Source of the DNA: Tetradesmus obliquus
Taxonomy: Eukaryota; Chlorophyta; Chlorophyceae; Sphaeropleales; Scenedesmaceae
DNA: 64,000 nucleotides
Assembly: GCA_030272155.1 (NCBI GenBank)
Contig: CP126197.1
Coordinates: 1,550,001 to 1,614,000, forward strand
Reading direction: 5' to 3'
Part shown: in pieces, positions 48,253 through 60,141 of the stretch
How positions within the stretch are numbered: position 1 is the first letter of the stretch
Layout of the letters: the number at the start of each line of letters is the position of its first letter
Translations under genes and position numbers: made by a program
The notes under the pieces: generated by a model
The model's input: only the letters and a program-made list of their open reading frames with translations
Told to the model about the DNA's origin: nothing
Database searches by the model: none

Positions 48253-48992
48253 GCAGCAGCAGCAGCACGGCCCACAGTGCAGCAGATGGCTGGGCATGCA
48301 TCCACACAGCATACAAGCAAAGCCGGCTAGCTTGTGCGTGCGTTACGTACTTGCAGACTGCTGCTGCAGGAAGTCACATGACCGCGGGTCTTGGAAATGT
48401 ACAGTGTGCCTGCATACCGCATGGCCTTGCAGCGAGTGGTGTGTGCTGCTCACCTGCAGTGACGCCAGCTCAGCAGCATGTACCTCCTGCAGCTGCGACA
48501 GCTGAGCCTGCAAGCACAGCATGGCAGCAATGGCAGCATGATTAAGTTGATGTTGATCGTATCGGCTTGCAGCAGTTTTGCAGGCGTAATTGCAAGCTGC
48601 GCACCATAAGCTGTCTCAGGCATGACAGCAGCCTGCGGCAACACATGCCAGCACAACTCTGGCCGCCAACCCGTCCTAGCCGCTAAAGCCAGAACAGCAT
48701 ACAGAGCAGCGTTACAGCAAGGCAGCTGGGGGCTGTTGCAGCAGGGCTCAGGCTCAAGCTGGCTGCCACAAAGGTGCGCGGTGGCATCATTCAAACAGCC
48801 GATGTTTGCAAGAGCCCCCAGCTGGTGTGCCGTAACGCTGCTGTACATGCTGGTACTTCTGGCATTTTGCCCGTGGCTGTATCAAAAATCAAAACACTGC
48901 CTCACCTTCATCGCCGCCAGCTCTGCCTTGAGCCCTGCCAGGCTCTCCTTGCGAGCCACCTCGGCGCCATCAGCAGCCTCGTTGCGAGCCCT

Positions 48993-49049
<57 letters not shown>

Positions 49050-52000
49050 CACAGTCAGCACAGCACTGTGGCACCATACACCCCACAGCATGCACAGCGC
49101 TCGTGAAGGTGCGCGGCCCAACTCCCCATCAATCGCCCTGCTCGGGTTTAAATAACCTCGCCAGCTCATTAATCTAGGGATAACAGCAGCAATGCTGGTG
49201 CTGCACCAGCAACCAAAACTGCAGCCCCCCAACAACAACCCCACACCAGCCATGCCATGCATCCCACCTGACCAGGCCTTCTTCGAAGTGTGCATATATG
49301 CAAGCGACTATGACAGCAACCACCCCAACCCTCCAACTCCGCCCACCTGACCAGGCCTTCTTCGAAGCGTGCTGCGTCCTCCTGCCGCTCATGCCGCATC
49401 TGCGTGATGGTGCCAGAAGCCTCAGCCAGGCGTGCCTCCGCCTCATGCAGCCGGCCCTGCAGGTAACAAACAAATGCAACAGCCCGTAAACACACAGCAG
49501 CAGCGGGTACATATGTGTGGATGGTGCCGGCGGCCTCCGCCAGGCGCGCCTCGGCCTCATGCAGCCGGCCCTGCACATGACAAACAAATGCAACAGCCCG
49601 CAATCACAACGCGGCTGTGGGTGCATATGTGTGGATGGTGCCAGCAGCCTCAACCAGGCGCGCCTCGGCCTCATGCAGCCGGCCCTGCACATGACAAACA
49701 AATTCAACAGCCCGCAATCACAACGCGGCTGTGGGTGCATATGTGTGGATGGTGCCAGCAGCCTCAACCGGGCGCGCCTCAGCCTCATGCAGGCGGTCCT
49801 GTAAAGAAAAACCACATACACAGCCAAGATATGACGATCGCAAGTGGCACAGGCAAAACGCGGGTGCGCACATCACGTACACTTCAGCTGCAGATGGCAT
49901 ATGATGCTGCAAGCCTCACACCTGTGCAGGGTGAGCTGCACTCAAACACCATGCATACAGTACAGCTATCTGCTGCCTAAGTAAAAAGTTTTTGCAGCAG
50001 CGGGTGTTGAGCATGGTGCTGTGACTGTGATATAATGTGCTACCCAGCCGCACCTGCAGCTCAGCCACGGGCCCGCTGTTGATGGAGTCAGCCAGCAGAG
50101 CCTTCTCAGACTCGACATGCACCTTGATGGCCTGCACGCACACATACACCGCACAAATGTAAACAAAGCATCAATGTTGGTGCAGAAGCTGGTGCAGCCA
50201 ACGTATGTGTCGAAGACAAATGCAACGTGAGCCAGCGCGCTTGTGGTGCGCGTTTCCATGCAGTGCACGCTCACAGCGATGCTGGGCCAGGGGCAAACGT
50301 CGACGCCTCATCCAGCTGCATGCCGTGCTGGACCCAGGGACAGCACGTCAACCAGCGACACCAGCAAAGCATCAACACATGTTGTACATGAACTTGTTGA
50401 TACACAGCCTCCTTATGCCATGCCTTTTCAACTCACCTCGTGCAGAGCTGCCAGCTGCTCATCAAACACAGCAGCATCCCTGGAGGTGAGCCCCTGCTGC
50501 ACCTCATCCCCCACAGGTATGCTGAACGCCACTGTGGCCGCTAAGCTCTGCAGGTTTGTTGCACACGCCTCAAAGTCCCCTGCCAGAGCAATACCGTCCT
50601 CCTGCAGCTGCTGGTTCTCCTGCTGCAGCAGCAGCAGCTGCTCTGCAAAGGCCTGCAGCTGCTGACCTAGCCCCAGCACCAGCACCTGAAGTGCACCGGC
50701 TGCTTCTTCTGGTGCAGCATTGAGGTTTGAGGCCAGGGAAGAGCTCAAAGCAGCAGACAGCTGCACAGCCTCATGCAGCAGCGGCGCTGCTGCAGGGTTG
50801 CCAGGCTGCAGCCCTGGCTGCTGCTGCTGCTGCTGCTGCTGAGGCGCAGCGAAAGCCCCAGCAGATGCAGACATCCTAGCAGCAGCACCTGGGCTCTGCT
50901 GATGCTGCTGAGGGCTGCTATGTGCAGCTGCGGTGGCATTCACAATGCCACCCACACTCAGCACCTGGTACTGCTGGTGCTGGTGCTGCTGCTGCTGCTG
51001 TTGAATCAGTCCCTGTGGCAGCTGCAGCACTGCCAGCAGCTGCTGGCTCACTGCGGAGAGCCTCTCCTGCTGCTGGGCAGCTTGCTGCTGCAGAGCATTG
51101 ACCTGTGCTGCTGCTGCAGCGCCTTGCTCTTCCAGTGTAGCCTGCAGCTGCTCCAGCTGCTGCTTGTGCTTTGCTGCGGCAGCATCTGCTGCGGCCGCCG
51201 CTGCTGCCTGCTGCTCCTGCAGCTGCTTCTCGTGCCTGCAGGGCATTGTACCAGCACTCAAAGCAATCACATGAGCCGTACTGTCAAGATGCAGCACAAC
51301 GCTGGCAAAGCACATGCACCGCTGGCTGCTGCTATTAACCACACATCACATACGCATTTCTATATGTTCTGGCCTTTACCATTGAAGTGCTAGGGATGCT
51401 GGAGTTGCCTCATGAGCCGCAGCACACTCACCTTGCGGCTGCTTGCTGCAGTGCTGCCTCCTCCTGCTGTGCCAGCTGAGTCAGCTGCCCCTTCACCTCC
51501 CCCTGCAGCTGTGCCAGCTGGCTGCGCAGGCCTGCCATGCTGCTGGTGGCTGCTGCCTGCAGCTTGTGCAGGCTGAGGGCAGCTGAGGAGGCAGCCTCCT
51601 TGGCAGCAGCAGCAGCGGAGTGCTGCAGTTCAGACACCTTAACCTGCACAGCCGTGCAGGGGCATGCAGAACACATCAGCACAAGCACGTCGCCAGCAAG
51701 CAAAGTGAAGTGATCTTGGGCCTGCAAGCAGATGCATCTGCGTAACTTGTTCAAAGCTATACCAGCAAACAAAGGGGTACTGCGTTGGACGTGAAGTTGC
51801 TCTGCAGAAGTGCTGCACTGGCATCAGCAGTCTGCCGCACCTCCAGCAGCAGCGCCTTCTTCTCTGCTGCACTCGCAGCCTCCAGTGCCTCCTTGTGGGA
51901 CTTGCGCGCAGCATCGAGCTCAGACTGCGACAGGTTGCAAGCAACAGGACAGGCAGGCAGGCATGCAGGCAGGCAGGCGGTGTGAGTCTGACTTACTATC

Positions 52001-55000
52001 TACAGGTGTAGCGCAGAGGCAGGATGTTGGCATCATGCGATGACATGGAAGAACAGCAGCAAACGCAGGCAGTAAGCAACAGGGCAGTCAATCTGGATGA
52101 ACACCGCTAGAAGGTATGCTGGCTGTTGCGCTCTTGATGCGCCTTTCACTAGCCTAATGCGAACATGCCATGGTAAAAGCTGCACAGCCATGTGCTGCGC
52201 ACCTGCAGCCAGCTGTTGAGCTGCGCCATGTCGTTGCTGCTGCGCTGCACGTCACCCAGCACCTTGTCGGCGAGCTCAGAGGCGGCCTTGCTCTCCTGCA
52301 GCAGCAGCAGCAGCAGCAGCACATCACATCAGCCAGACCATGTTACCTGCATTGTGTTGGCGTTCAAGAGCTACCAGCAATGGCAATGCACAGCCAGCAG
52401 GTTGAACATAGTACAGTCAAGTGGTGCAACAGGCAGGCCCGGCCTCATGCAATGACGTGATTATGCTACTCGCAAAACCACCAGCAGCTATCCACTGCGC
52501 TGTCAGTCCCGCAACCCACCAGCGCCAGCGCCCCCTTGTGCCGCTCCAGGCTGCGCAGCAGCTGCTCGTTCTGCATGCTCAGCTCGCTGCAGCGCAGCGT
52601 GGCGGCTGACAGCTGCTGCCGCAGCGCGACTGCCTCTGCGTCCAGCGCCTCGTAGCGCTCCATCATGGCTCGGCGCTCATCGTCAAACTGCGCCAGCAAG
52701 CCATCCAAGTCCTACACGCACACATGGGTAGTTCCTGTGTAGGTTTTATTTGTAACATTTGGTGAGTTATCCAGTGCAGATGAGCTTGAGGATGCAGGTA
52801 CTCCTGTCAGTGGTAGCACGGGCGCTTGTGTGTTGCACCCAGGTCGGGCAACACTTGCAGTGTTGACCCCTAGCGAGTTGAGCAGCAAGTGCACTCTGCA
52901 ACAACATGTTACACAACACATGCATGGCCCCGGCCCTGGCAGACGCCGCAGACACCGCACCTGCATGTATGCATTGGCTTGTGAGGGGCTGCCAAAGCCA
53001 TCCATGCCCTCTGAAGTAGCCCTGTAGCAGCTGCCACGCCTGGCAAACGCAAAGCTGCTGCTACCACCGCCACCGTCTCTTGCCAGCGGGCTAGAAGGCA
53101 GTGACCCTGCTCCAGCACCACCACCACTGCCGGCTGCTGCAGCAGCATAGGGTGAGCCCAGGCCTGTTTCTTCTCCGCCACCTGATGCTGCTGTGCTGAG
53201 GCGCAGACTGGCACGTGGCGAGGCGGTCATGAAAGATGGGCTGGAGGCGCGCAGCTCGCTGGTGCGCATCACCACTTGCTTCTCTGCTTCAACACTGTAC
53301 ACACATGAAGTGGCAGCGAGACAGCAGCATACATCAACCACGGTAGATATGTTCTGCAAAAATAACCGGAAGCAAAGCTATGAACTGGAGGTACCGACCT
53401 TTGTGACAGCATACTGGCAGTCAGCGACAAACACAGCCGTCTCTCAGGTTACTGAACTCATAATTCTTATCAGCAGCAGCACTTCACCAGTGTCACTCAC
53501 ACACTGAGCCGCCGCTGCAGCCCCGCCTTGTGCATCTCCAGGCCCTGCACCATCAGGCTCAGCCGCCGCTGCTCCTCGCCTGACACGGCAGCCTGGCTGG
53601 ACAGCTGCGCACGCGCAGCATCCAGCTCAGCGTTGGCCTACCAGCAGCAGTGGCGGCAGCAGCGTCAAAGGTGCAGCAGGGATTGGAGGCATCACAGCTA
53701 ACAGGTGACTTTCGTGCAGGCAGCCAGGACCAGCCGGCTGACGCAAAGTAAGTTCAGGGAGTGCTGCAGGCCTTCCTACACCAGCAAGATTTGCAACAGT
53801 AGTGCTTTGGCGCATCAAGCAACCGCACGGTAAAGCAGTAGCAAGCAAACAGCAGCTGTCGCTTGGCTCACCACCAGCAGCTGCTGCCGCTCGTCTTTCA
53901 GCCGCGCCAGCACTGCCTCTGCAGCCGCATGGTCCTCCTGCAGCAGCGACAGCTGCTGGCTGGTCTCGCGCAGCTGCCGTGCCAGGCTGCGCGCCTCGGC
54001 CTGAGACAGCGACAGCTGCTTGTCGAGTGCCTCGCGCGCAGACTTCAGCTGCACGAGGCAAAGAGGCAGCAGGATTATGAAGGATGTGAAGACAGGGGAT
54101 CCCAATAAGGTCATGACCTTAAAATGCCGCGCGCTGGGCTGCTAGCTGGTCCTTTACTGCAGCATGATGATGCAGCACACTGCTGAGGACTGGACAGCTG
54201 TGCACTGACGGCACATATTGCAGGAGCTTGCAGCGCAAGGAGCGCTCACCTCTTCAAGATTCTCCTCCAGCTTTGCCTTCTCCTCCTGCATGCGCTTCAC
54301 CTGCCTGGAGTGGGAAGCCTGGTCGGCAGTCGCGGCATCTGCACGAAACAACAGACAGCTTGATGTTACGCTAGCATGGTTGCGGCACAATGCTGGAACC
54401 ACCATAACTTGCGGTTGCCAAGGCTGTTGCAATCCCTGTGGAGGTAAGAGAGAGAGAGAGGGGGGTTACACTGGTAATCCCTGTGGAGGTAAGAGAGAGA
54501 GAGAGGGGGGTTACACTGGTAATCCCTGTGGAGGTGAACACACACCGGCCAGCACTTGTGCAGATGTTCATGTCACAACGTTACAAGCAGCTCACCAGAT
54601 GCTTCTGTCGCCTCTGCCATGACTTGTTTAAGCCGCGCCTCAGCTGCAGCACGTGCGGCTTCGGCAGCTTCTGCAGCCTGCTGCAGCTGGCGCTGCTGCT
54701 GCTGCGTGAGTTGCTGCCACGGCACCTTCTCCGACTCAAGCGCCTGCACACATTTCAACACAATGCGTGTCACATAATGCGCAGCACACAAGTGATTACT
54801 GCCTGACATCCTGCTAACACAAAAACCATGTTGCGCAGGATACTCAACTGTACTCAGCTGCAAAGTGATGCAAGAAGGCTTGGACAGATGCAAACAGGCA
54901 CCTCACCTTGGCCTTTGCCTCAGCTGTAGCGGCTGCCTGCATGGCCTCGTTTCGCTCCGCAGTGCGCTGCTCCAGGCGGGACATGAGGTCAGCCACCACC

Positions 55001-58000
55001 TCACGCTCCTGCCCACACAGCACACAGCATATTGCAGCGCAGTTCGGCAATGAAGCTTGGCATTGTGTGCATTGTGCTGCGCTGTGATGACAATGCTGTA
55101 ATGACACAGCTGACACCGATGTGTATATATTCGGAGGCATGTTCTCTTCACAGGCACAGATGTGACAGGCCTGCACCAGCGCTTTACACTACTCCTCATC
55201 AGTGCATATCCAGCTGATCTCCAAGTGTACCAGCTCACCCCTTTGCCGCCGCTGCTGTACTGCCCCAGCAGCGCCTGCAGCTGCCTCGCATTAGCACTGG
55301 CCTCATCCAGCTGGCTCTGCAGCGCCGCCTTAGCCAGGCGGCCCTCCTCCGCTGCCAGCCGCTGCTGTGAGGCCTCGCGTGTCACACGTGACAGCTCCTG
55401 TAGCAGCAGCAGCAGCAGCAGAAGCAGAAGCAGCAGCGCCAAGAGATGCGGGGCAGGGCTGAGCTGTGGCTGGTAAGAAGGCAAGCAGATGATACTCCTG
55501 AAGGGCGAACAGCCGCTCACCATGCCGTGGTGCGCATTTGTGTGGCTAAAAGCTCATGTATGCAGGTAACCACCCACATCACACTGCGTTCTCGGTCCAC
55601 CTGCTGTCTACAGTTGCTGCAGCCCCACCCGCACCTGCTGCACCTGGCCCAGCTGCTCCTCACAGCGCTGCTTTGCTGCAGTGGTCTCCGCAAGCCTGGC
55701 ATCCAGGCGCTCCTTTTCTAAGCGCGCAGACAGCTCAACCTGAACACACCAGCACAGCCAGCAGCAGCAACTCAGGTTGTTGGCAGTGACTGTGCAGCAG
55801 GCGTCCAATAAGTGGTGACGATACATCACCCCTGTGTTGGGCCAGGGAGTCCAGGCCAAAGACAGAGTGCAGCAAAGATGTGGCGTTTCTTCAGTGCCAG
55901 GCCATGATGCACTGCGCATGATCTGCACAGCTGGCTGCTGGCAGGAGCAACGCAAGCCTCAGGCACTTGCACACGTTCCATGCGCACTGCTCAGCATGCA
56001 GCGTGTGCCATCAATGGCTATCCCCACACCTGCTGCAGCTTGAGCGCGTGTGTGGACTCCAGCTCCTGTGTGCGCGCCTGCGAGCGGGCCGCCCACTCGG
56101 CCTCCAGCGCATCCAGCCGCCGCTTGTAGTCAGCTGACAGCTCACGCTTGACTGCCAGCAGCTTATGCTCCATGGCCTGGGGGAACCAAAAGGATGAATT
56201 CAGACACAATAGACAAAGTTAGACAAACAGCAAAGCCAGGCAAAGGACAATGTCAGGATAGCAGCAGCCGGATACTGCAGATAATGCAAACAACGCTGAA
56301 CGTTGGATCGGATGTTAGGCCATGAGTAGGATGTTGCAGATGCAGCGCTACATGTGTTCAGGTGGCAGACAGCTAGCGCAACCTAGCCCCTCACCTCTGC
56401 AGCCTCATTCCTGCTGACATGCTCTGCCAGCGTCCTGCGCAGCCTAGCATCAAACACATCGAGCCTGCTGGCTGATGCAGGAGGCAGGTCCATACTGGCA
56501 CCACCACTGGACACGCCAGCGCCTCCACTTGACATGCCTGGCTGGTAAGCGGCCTCATGCATGGCTGCTGCTGCATGGTCCAGTGCCTGGCGAGCAGCTG
56601 CTGCTTGATGTGGGGTGCTGAGTGCGTCCAGAGCAGCGATGTAACGATTGTGCAGCTCCAGCTCCTGCATGTTTCATGAGAGCATGCAGCAAGCAATGCA
56701 GTGGGGCTGGTGTATGAGCGATGCTGCCTGACAAGCTGCTGACAGTAGCCTCTGGCACTGCCGTTCTCTGCATTGAGAATGCATGAAAGCCGTAGCAGCC
56801 AAGTTGCTGCCACAGCAAGAGGAAAGATGCTGCCGACAAACGCGTGCAATGTGCATGTTGCAAAGCAGCTGCAGCTGGTCGTTTACCTGGATTTGCCGCT
56901 CATACTTCAGCTGCTGCTGCCTGAGCTCGATCTCCAAGCGGTCCTGTGCTGCTGCCACTGCCTCCTGCTGCACCTGCTGCTCACGCACCGCAGCCAGCTG
57001 CAGCTGCTGCTGCAGCTGTGCTATCTGCCCCTGCAGCAGGTCCGCCTGCATCAACGGAAACAGCAGATGCAGCCACAAGGGATGAGCACATGTGGATTAC
57101 AAGGTGTCGAAGATGTCGCCATGCTGTTTGCACGCCTGCTCGCACCTTGTATTGGACCACTGCGCCTGCATTCTAGCAAACGCGATTTACAAGCTTCTGT
57201 TTCTGGGTTTCCTGCAAGCAAATTCTGGGTTTCCTGCAAGCAATGCTGCAACTGCTACTCGTCAGATCAGCGATTTTAGCCGTGGCTCCGCCCACCTGAT
57301 CTTGTGCTGCTGCCAGCTGCATGTCATGCTGGCCGGCTGCCTCCTTGAGCTGTGCCTGCAAGTCCAGGATCTCCGCAGACTTGATGAGCAGCTCCTGCCG
57401 TGAGACATCATGCTCCTGCGCCAGCTGCACCATCTTCTTGTCAAGCTTCCTCATGGCCTTGCTGTGCAGCCTGTCAGCATCCACAAGCGCCTGCTGAGCC
57501 TCCAGCAGCTGCGCAGCTGTCTTCTCCAGCTGCTGCTGCGAGGCAGCTGCGCCCTGCTGTGCCTGTGCTAGCTGCTGCTGCAGTGCAGCAGCCTCGGCAG
57601 CAGCTGCCTTCTGCTGCGCTGCTTCATCTGCAAGCATGCCCTCCAGCTTGTCACCTGCACAGGATTCACATGTGCAACAAGCCAGTAGTGAAGGTTGAGC
57701 AGCAAGAACCAGGTACTGTGCAACATAACACGCCAAGTTGCCACAACCCCAGTGCCAGGGCTAGCTGAATGTCAGCAGCACACAACTTTGGCTTGCAAAC
57801 TGCAACTCAACAACTTTCAAGTGCTGGTCGACGCTGGCATTGCTGGCAGCGGTAGTTGGTATTATCCCTGCGTTGCGCCTGCGCAGTCCTACTGCAGAAG
57901 ACTGTTCAACATGCCGCCCTTTACATCAGCATGCTTGCTGCTGCTGTGGCGCTCACCCAGGTTCATGTATTTGGCGCGCAGGGTGCGCCGCTCTGCCTCC

Positions 58001-59937
58001 GAGTCCGACAGCAGCCCCTCAACCTGTGCAAAGCACCAATCGTGAACACCAGTTTAGCAATGCTCTCTCTCTGGAGTAGATATGTTGCTGCTGCTGCTGC
58101 TGCTTGCTGTACCTCCTACATGGCGTTGCTGGTGCGCAGCATGCATAACATGCCCGGCTGCCGCTCAATTGCTGGGCTGCCACAAGGTGCCTGAGAACAC
58201 GATTGCTGCATTACCACTGCTGTCAGTGCTAGGGGAGCATAGGACTGGTTGACAAGCACCACACGCAGAGGCACACACACCTGCTTCAGGTTGGCCGCTA
58301 GCTGCTGCTTCCCCTGCCGTGCTGCCTCCAGCTCTGAAGTGAGCTCTGTAACCTTCACCTGCAACAGCTGGCTGCTGCTGCGCTCAGCAGCAAGCCCTGT
58401 TTTGAACTCAACCATGCTGCTGTTGGCTGCCTGCAGCTCTCGCAGGAGGTCCTGCTCCCGTGTCGCTGCAGCAGACGCAGCCTTGGTTTGCTCCGCAGAC
58501 TGGCTGTGCAGCTGCTGCCGCAGGCGCTCCAGCTCAGCTTGCTGCTCAGTCAGCAGCCGCTTGTAATGCACCTGCAGCTGCTCCAGCTCCTGTGACTTGC
58601 TGGACAGCAGCGCCTCTGCTGTTGCTGCGCGTGTCTCGCCCACTGCTGCAGCGCGGTCTGCAGAAGCCTTGCCTGCTGTCAGGCTGGACACCTGCTGCGC
58701 AAGCGCCTCATGGTCCTGCTGCAGCCTGCGCAGCTCTGTTTCCAGCAGCGCTGCGCTGGTGCTGGCTTTGACAAGCTGCGCATCTGTGGTTTGCTGCTGC
58801 TGCTTTGCCAGGCTAGCCTCCAGCTGGCTCTGCTCCAAAGCCTCTGTAAGGCGGTACACCTGCACACATCAACAATGCGACCTGTTGACTGCGACCTGTT
58901 GACTGGAAATTGCAGAGGGGGATTCCTGCACTGCTTGCACTTGCCTTTTGGTAGCAAGCGCACCAGTGCAGCCCGTGTGGCCAGCTGCAAGATGCCGAAA
59001 GCTGAGCTGTACATGCAGGTGCAAGGAGCAAGGAGCAAACATTGCATGGCCACGAATGCAAGAGTTGCATGCTGTGGAGTAGCACAGTACAAGTTGCCGG
59101 CTGCAGCTGCGAACGGAGCAAGCTGTACAGCTGCAACAAACTGCAACTTTGCATTGTTGTTCACCAGTAATGCATGACACCAGGTGACATCAGCACCGCG
59201 CAGCTGCCCACTCTGCTTCTGCTGGTCTTTCTGCTTCATGTTGCAGCATCAGATCTTGTTACCCAGGCCTACCTCACGCTCACGAAACGTGACCTCCTCT
59301 GTCAGTTGTGCCATTCGATGCGCCTGGTCTGATGCCAGCAGCTCATCAAATACCTCTGCTAGCCTGACCTGGCCAGCACCGCCATCGCTGCGCTGTGCAT
59401 GCTGGCTACTGCTGAGCGCCTGCACAGGCCCTGCTTTGTCAAAGGGCGACTGCAGGGAGGACTGCAAGCGCGCTGCAAGCTGCTGTATGCGGTCCTCATG
59501 CGTCTGATTCAAGCGGCTCTCCACCTTGGACCTCAGCTTAGCTATGGCCTCTGCCCTAGGAGACGTAGGGGGCATCTAAACACCGCTGTGCTACTGGTGT
59601 AGAAGCGGTTGTGCGTGCTGCTCAACACTCTGGGTAGCAGCTGAGGTGGAACAGGCCATCAGAGGACTGCGGAGACCGCAATATTACATTATGTTATTTT
59701 GATACCTGCAAGTCCATCGTGCCGTTGAGTGCACGGCTCACAGAACAAGGATTCACCAGACTGCCAACATCAGCACTGGAAAAAACGTGGTTATAAGCAA
59801 AGGCACGCTAAAATGTGCTGGTTGAACGTAGCATTTGATTCAATACAGCTGTTTTCGGCTTACAGCAGACTTCGCCACAGACGGGTCAAATGATCGGAAC
59901 AACAGTCACTTCTTCTACGCCCGTGTCGTGTCAGCAT
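46705..59937 (-). CDS. Giant coiled-coil protein, 28 exons, about 1779 residues
   Basis: Minus-strand exons from 59937-59864, 59775-59706, 59575-59273 and 58859-58281 through 51235-50437 (the largest, 799 nt) to 48211-48069 and 46915-46705 join with consistent phase at every junction (total 5340 nt). The N-terminal ~50 residues are basic and non-helical. From 'SPRAEAIAKLRSKVESRLNQ' onward the protein is almost wholly heptad-rich, with Gln/Glu/Arg/Ala-rich coiled coil and the repeated style 'LE.QLA.A...LL'. One less helical island around exon 17 (53294-52961) is rich in Ser/Gly/Ala. The end is LKRSLRAKELSLLSSAATSM then ADR. Long coiled-coil proteins of this kind serve at basal bodies, centrosomes, Golgi or flagellar roots. 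No signature places this one, so only a scaffold role is inferred. An in-frame ATG at 59575 is an alternative start. Confidence 0.85.
47091..47150 (-). repeat. Duplicated 5' half of the last coiled-coil exon
   Basis: The last exon begins at 46915 with RLQAEKERVLALEARKERR after a TGCACAG acceptor. A diverged copy (RLQAEKERLLALLEARKKRH) with its own TGCACAG acceptor begins at 47150, 235 bp upstream in the gene, and has one extra Leu codon. Confidence 0.8.
47318..48010 (-). repeat. Array of 70-nt pseudo-exons copied from the end of coiled-coil exon 27
   Basis: The 3' half of exon 48211-48069 (LGLQGQLAAEVERADAYSKE then LRR and the donor) recurs downstream in the gene. Full 70-nt copies lie at 48010-47941, 47882-47813, 47756-47687 and 47627-47558. 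Two decayed copies lie near 47488-47430 and 47378-47318. Each full copy is bounded by CTTAG/CGCTGG and GCGCAG/GTGC, so it has both an AG and a GT. Starts are 126-129 bp apart. Seventy is not divisible by three, so including one copy would shift the frame. Confidence 0.85.
48212..48262 (-). repeat. (CTG)n at the acceptor of coiled-coil exon 27
   Basis: The coding strand reads a long CTG run directly into CTGCAG and the exon. Comparable runs precede exon 25 (48991-49047) and exon 11 (55398-55437). Confidence 0.8.
49266..49296 (-). repeat. Duplicated 3' edge of coiled-coil exon 24
   Basis: 'cacctgaccaggccttcttc' plus 'gaag.gtg' occurs at the real exon end (49345-49375) and again here, about 80 bp further downstream in the gene. 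The GT donor is preserved. Confidence 0.75.
49512..49798 (-). repeat. Three extra copies of the 5' half of coiled-coil exon 24, 114-bp period
   Basis: The intact exon (49456-49347) starts GRLHEAEARLAEASGTI. Partial copies start at 49570, 49684 and 49798, exactly 114 bp apart. They read (G/D)RLHEAEAR(L/P)(A/V)EAAGTI, then 'HTYAP' and a stop. Each has an AG acceptor. None continues to the second half of the exon. Confidence 0.85.
54428..54537. repeat. 47-bp tandem repeat with GA runs in a coiled-coil intron
   Basis: 'aatccctgtggaggtaagag' with (ag)n and 'ggggggttacactggt' occurs twice, with a third start. Read on the + strand each unit has GGAG/GTAAGAG, a perfect-looking donor, but it is on the non-coding strand of the gene. 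Confidence 0.8.
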
Positions 59938-60141
59938 GCGATGCTGAGCGGAAAGCAAGCAGTAGTACGTGTGCAGCACACAGTACAACCAAACAGCTCA
60001 TTGCAAGCTGGACATTACGGCGGTTGCACGAGCCTGGCTAGTCCAGCCACATCAGTATCGCTGCTCCACGAACAGCTGCATGCACGTCGATCTCCACTGC
60101 ACTCTATCCTGTCAAAACAAGCTAAACAGTCAGAGCCGAGA
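59938..60141. promoter_or_regulatory. 204-bp bidirectional promoter between the coiled-coil gene and STE24
   Basis: The start codons of two divergent genes are 204 bp apart, so the core promoters and both 5' UTRs must overlap or be very short. No TATA box is seen. If the coiled-coil gene starts at the alternative ATG (59575), the gap is 566 bp and the first two exons would be UTR. Confidence 0.5.
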
